From Phycisphaerae bacterium (lineage in GTDB: Bacteria > Planctomycetota > Phycisphaerae > Sedimentisphaerales > UBA12454): 64,000 bases of DNA. The position numbers and the translations under genes are program-made. The notes under the pieces were generated by a model. The model was not told the DNA's origin. It saw nothing but the letters and a program-made list of their open reading frames with translations, and ran no database searches. Positions 61,791 through 64,000 of the stretch are shown piece by piece. Position 1 is the stretch's first letter, and each line of letters opens with the position of its first letter. The stretch lies in contig JBAZHC010000007.1 of NCBI GenBank assembly GCA_041652575.1, forward strand, positions 62,001 to 126,000. Direction: 5' to 3'.

Positions 61791-61794
61791 AGTC

Positions 61795-62400
61795 ATGCTC
61801 AAAGAAGGACAAATACAAATAATTCTTCAAATTGCCCGGAAAGACGGCGTTGTCCGGCCCAAAGACCTGGCAGCTAAGGGCATTCACCGCCAACACCTTA
61901 AAGACCTTGTGCAATCCGGCCAACTGGAACAGATAGAACGCGGTACTTATGTTCTGACAGACATTGAACCAACTGAAAACCATGGCCTTGTAATGGCAGC
62001 AAGAAAAGTCCCTCATGGCGTAATCTGCCTTCTGTCTGCCCTTCAGTTTCACGGCCTGACAACACAGCTTCCCTCTGAAATCTGGATGACAATTGAAGCG
62101 AAAGCATGGCAGCCCAAGCTTAAAAATATTCCAATCCGGTTTGCCCGCAATTCCGGCAAAGCTTTTACCGAAGGCATTCAGACACATATTCTGGAAGGTT
62201 TTCCAGTCAAGATTTACAGCCCCGCCAAAACTGTTGCTGATTGCTTTAAGTACAGAAATAAAATCGGTCTTGACGTTGCCATAGAAGCACTGCGTGACTG
62301 CATCAAACAAAAAAAAGCCTCTTATGCAGAGATATGGCGATTTGCAAAGATATGCAGGATAACTAATGTCATTAAGCCTTATATGGAAGCAGTTGCGTAA
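61795..62400 (+). CDS. AbiEi-type antitoxin / transcriptional regulator
   Basis: 201 residues. N-terminal winged helix (QIILQIARKDGVVRPKDLAAKGIHRQHLKDLVQSG) followed by the AbiEi C-terminal domain (GVICLLSALQFHGLTTQLP, YSPAKTVADCFKYRNKIGLDVAIEALRD). In type IV AbiE systems this protein represses its own promoter and neutralises the AbiEii toxin without binding it. Standard length. The toxin gene follows after 20 bp. No ribosome site is seen before the ATG. Confidence 0.88.
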   Translation: MLKEGQIQIILQIARKDGVVRPKDLAAKGIHRQHLKDLVQSGQLEQIERGTYVLTDIEPTENHGLVMAARKVPHGVICLLSALQFHGLTTQLPSEIWMTIEAKAWQPKLKNIPIRFARNSGKAFTEGIQTHILEGFPVKIYSPAKTVADCFKYRNKIGLDVAIEALRDCIKQKKASYAEIWRFAKICRITNVIKPYMEAVA

Positions 62401-62420
62401 AAGATAAAACTCCTTCAAAT

Positions 62421-63317
62421 TTGGCACATTCTGTCCACCGTAAACTTGTCAATCTCAGCCATAAGCAAAAAGAAGACCCTAACTATATACTGATCCGCTA
62501 CGCTATTGAGCGTTTTCTTTACCGCTTGAGCCAATCCCCATATGCTGAGCAATTTATTCTTAAAGGCGCTATGCTGTTTGCACTTTGGATGGATAAACCA
62601 TACAGGCCTACACGTGATTTGGATTTGCTCGGTTTTGGCATTGATTCAGAATATTACCTTAAAACCATCTTTCAGGAAATATTGGAAATATCTGTCCAGC
62701 CGGATGGCCTGCAGTTCGACCCTGCTTCTGTAACTATACAGGACATCCGCGGGGCACAGGAATATCCCGGCAAACGCATTGGTTTTTCCGGCTCCCTGGG
62801 CAATGCCAAGTTAAAACTGCAGGTAGATATTGGTTTTGGTGATGCGATTACTCCCAACCCTGCCAATGTTATATTTCCTACACTTCTTGATATGCCGAAA
62901 CCGCAGATAAAGGCATATCCACTTGAAACCGTTGTCGCTGAAAAGCTTCATGCGTTGGTTGCTTTTGATATGGCTATCAGCAGGATGAAAGATTTTTATG
63001 ACCTTTGGATTATTTGTCGCTCTTTTGAGATAAACGGACAATTGCTTCTTGATGCAATAAAAGCTACATTCCAGCGAAGAAATACACCAGTCCCTGCTGA
63101 AATCCCAGCCGCATTGACGTCCCAATTCTCACAAAATCCTGATAAGATTTCACAGTGGAACGCATTTATCAAACGCAACAGGCAGCCAGAATCTTCTGCA
63201 AGCCTAGAAGAAATTATTAAAGCTATTTCCGGTTTTCTATGGCCGCTGCTCCAAGCTGCTGTAAACAAACAGAAATTTTTAAAGCATTGGGCGTCAGGAA
63301 GTTGGCATAATCCTTAA
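62421..63317 (+). CDS. AbiEii-type nucleotidyltransferase toxin
   Basis: 298 residues. Nucleotidyltransferase core FILKGAMLFALWMDKPYRPTRDLDLLGF with the motif pattern of AbiEii/DUF1814 toxins, then LETVVAEKLHALV and RMKDFYDLW. Known members transfer nucleotides to tRNA or other RNA and block phage growth. No ATG or GTG is available at the expected start; the only candidate is TTG (62421), and homologous N-termini align near here, so either TTG is used or the original start is lost. Stop overlaps the stop of the small minus-strand gene. Confidence 0.85.
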   Translation: MAHSVHRKLVNLSHKQKEDPNYILIRYAIERFLYRLSQSPYAEQFILKGAMLFALWMDKPYRPTRDLDLLGFGIDSEYYLKTIFQEILEISVQPDGLQFDPASVTIQDIRGAQEYPGKRIGFSGSLGNAKLKLQVDIGFGDAITPNPANVIFPTLLDMPKPQIKAYPLETVVAEKLHALVAFDMAISRMKDFYDLWIICRSFEINGQLLLDAIKATFQRRNTPVPAEIPAALTSQFSQNPDKISQWNAFIKRNRQPESSASLEEIIKAISGFLWPLLQAAVNKQKFLKHWASGSWHNP

Positions 63318-63435
63318 CATTGTTCCAATTCTGCAATCATTACGTCCCCTGCTATTGAATCGCAGCGAATACAAAAATTGCCCAACAATTCAGATTTCTC
63401 TTTTTCCTTCCGCATAACTTACATTTGCATTTCAT
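63314..63435 (-). pseudogene. Tiny cysteine-pair (zinc-ribbon-like) gene with a one-base frameshift
   Basis: Excellent ribosome site GGGAGG with 8-bp spacing to ATG (63435). The frame begins MKCKCKLCGRKK; one extra A in the following A5 run would continue as EKSELLGNFCIRCDSIAGDV to a stop at 63314, giving a 40-residue protein with two C-x2-C pairs. As written the first frame ends after 27 codons. Could be a real mutation, a homopolymer base-call error, or slippage at AAA-AAG. Confidence 0.5.
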
Positions 63436-63453
63436 TTTTCTTGCCTCCCAAAA

Positions 63454-63489
63454 AACACTTTGGTTTCTCTATCTGAAAACCAAAGTGTT
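63454..63489. promoter_or_regulatory. Perfect 13-bp hairpin upstream of the tiny cysteine-pair gene
   Basis: AACACTTTGGTTT / AAACCAAAGTGTT with a 10-base loop. On the minus strand it is followed by six T and at once by the GGGAGG of the gene at 63435: a terminator or attenuator just before a ribosome site. Confidence 0.6.
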
Positions 63490-63558
63490 AGCCAGAAATA
63501 AGTGGCTGGTAATTGTTACATCCGTCGGCTTTATACGAAATCTGGTAGCATATATTTT

Positions 63559-63705
63559 ATGAAAGAAAACAAAACTGAAGATTTGGAAAAGGAAATTCCA
63601 ACAGATTTTTTATGCCCAAGATGCGGAAATATACTAACCGGTGATTTACTCAACGCATTTTGTGTTAAATGTGGTTACCGATTTTGTCCAAGTTGCAGTG
63701 AATAG
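63559..63705 (+). CDS. Small zinc-ribbon protein
   Basis: 48 residues. Charged N-terminus, then CPRCGN...CVKCGYRFCPSC: three C-x2-C pairs of a double zinc ribbon. No clear ribosome site; 19 further codons are open upstream but not supported. It lies 8 bp before an excisionase-like gene, and such short zinc-ribbon proteins accompany mobile elements in Planctomycetota. Function unknown. Confidence 0.6.
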   Translation: MKENKTEDLEKEIPTDFLCPRCGNILTGDLLNAFCVKCGYRFCPSCSE

Positions 63706-63713
63706 TTTTAAAT

Positions 63714-63932
63714 ATGGAAAATACAAAAACAAATAACGCTGAAACACAAAGACTGGCAGTCAGCTTAAAATCTCTTTCTGCAATGCTTGATGCACACAGG
63801 ACATCTGTCCGCAGATGGCTTACACAGGCCGGAATAAAACCTGTAAGTATTGGAAGAGGGAAGAATGGGGCAATACGTTATAAATGGGAGGAAGTAAAAG
63901 GCTGGCTTGATTCTATGGAACATATCAACTAA
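63714..63932 (+). CDS. Excisionase/MerR-like helix-turn-helix protein
   Basis: 72 residues, a single winged helix: SLKSLSAMLDAHRTSVRRWL followed by IRYKWEEVKGWLDSM, the pattern of excisionase-family DNA-binding proteins (AlpA/Xis type). Usually encoded next to an integrase; any integrase would lie to the right of this window. Its stop is one base from the stop of a convergent partial gene. Confidence 0.75.
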   Translation: MENTKTNNAETQRLAVSLKSLSAMLDAHRTSVRRWLTQAGIKPVSIGRGKNGAIRYKWEEVKGWLDSMEHIN

Positions 63933-63933
63933 A

Positions 63934-64000
63934 TTATTTCACCAATCGTATTTTAGAGGCCAGCTTTGAATTATCACCATCAAGTTTTAAAAGAATCTGT
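63934..64000 (-). CDS. C-terminus of a minus-strand gene (partial)
   Basis: An open frame enters from the right edge and ends QILLKLDGDNSKLASKIRLVK-stop (TAA at 63934-63936). The convergent arrangement with the preceding gene supports it, but 21 residues do not allow recognition. Confidence 0.4.
   Translation of the reverse strand, partial: QILLKLDGDNSKLASKIRLVK

Noticed and set aside
1..64000. CRISPR arrays, tRNA or rRNA genes, insertion sequences.
   Set aside because: No spaced identical repeats, cloverleaf, rRNA block or transposase was found by reading; a dedicated search (tRNAscan, Rfam) could still find short RNAs.

Overview
Host and character. The window looks like chromosome from a marine or anaerobic planctomycete of the Phycisphaerae (Sedimentisphaerales-like). 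I infer this from secreted CAZymes with dockerin-like EF-hand tails but no Sus proteins, PEP-CTERM sorting tails, single-gene pseudopilin-like proteins with an H-X9-DG type tail, repeated uroporphyrinogen-decarboxylase-like (URO-D) methyltransferases beside sugar genes, and a solute-binding-protein/permease fusion. I can support no tRNA, rRNA, CRISPR array or insertion sequence.

Layout. 1-6.9 kb: a cut-off lyase-like gene, two secreted lectin/lyase-like dockerin proteins, a pseudopilin-like protein and a PEP-CTERM protein, all on the minus strand. 7.0-17.9 kb: a LacI-type regulator and a four-gene operon (NagZ-like GH3, SSS symporter, GH-A hydrolase, GH2-alginate-lyase fusion). The lacI gene and this operon have duplicated promoter regions with two palindromic boxes each. 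18.2-26.5 kb: an operon with two GH106 alpha-L-rhamnosidase genes and a chimeric gene carrying the tail missing from one of them. 26.7-31.3 kb: GH3 and GH2 enzymes (plus strand). 31.3-38.2 kb: an ABC importer without ATPase and three URO-D-like genes. 38.3-39.2 kb: an AraC-type regulator. 39.4-52.9 kb: PEP-CTERM and dockerin proteins, a RhaT L-rhamnose symporter, a fourth URO-D-like gene, two proteins of a probable unclassified hydrolase family, GH130, a lipoprotein and a third GH106. 53-61 kb: two large DUF5060/GH-A hydrolases and a pseudopilin-like protein. 61-64 kb: accessory DNA with an AbiE toxin-antitoxin pair, tiny zinc-ribbon genes and an excisionase-like gene.

How it works together. 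The predicted system degrades a rhamnose-rich glycan that also carries uronate, mannose and beta-linked hexose or pentose. GH106 and GH-A/GH2/GH3 enzymes act outside or in the periplasm; RhaT, SSS and ABC carriers import products; GH130, the GH2 mannosidase-like enzyme and the NagZ-like GH3 finish inside the cell. The enzymes for rhamnose catabolism are not in this window.

Most interesting observations. (1) Eight promoters between 26.5 and 60.1 kb carry the same operator: two 16-bp direct repeats (consensus YAATGGACAAGATTGY) 21 bp apart (20 in one case), always with the same polarity and a -10-like hexamer 18-21 bp beyond the proximal repeat. Two further promoters, including that of araC itself, carry one half. 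This fits an AraC/RhaS-type regulon that can be read directly from the sequence. (2) A GH106 gene and its neighbour have exchanged tails, as if a circularly permuted module gene had inserted into the GH106. (3) The CAZyme operon at 17.6 kb uses a duplicated lacI promoter, with the first eight lacI codons still present as a fossil.
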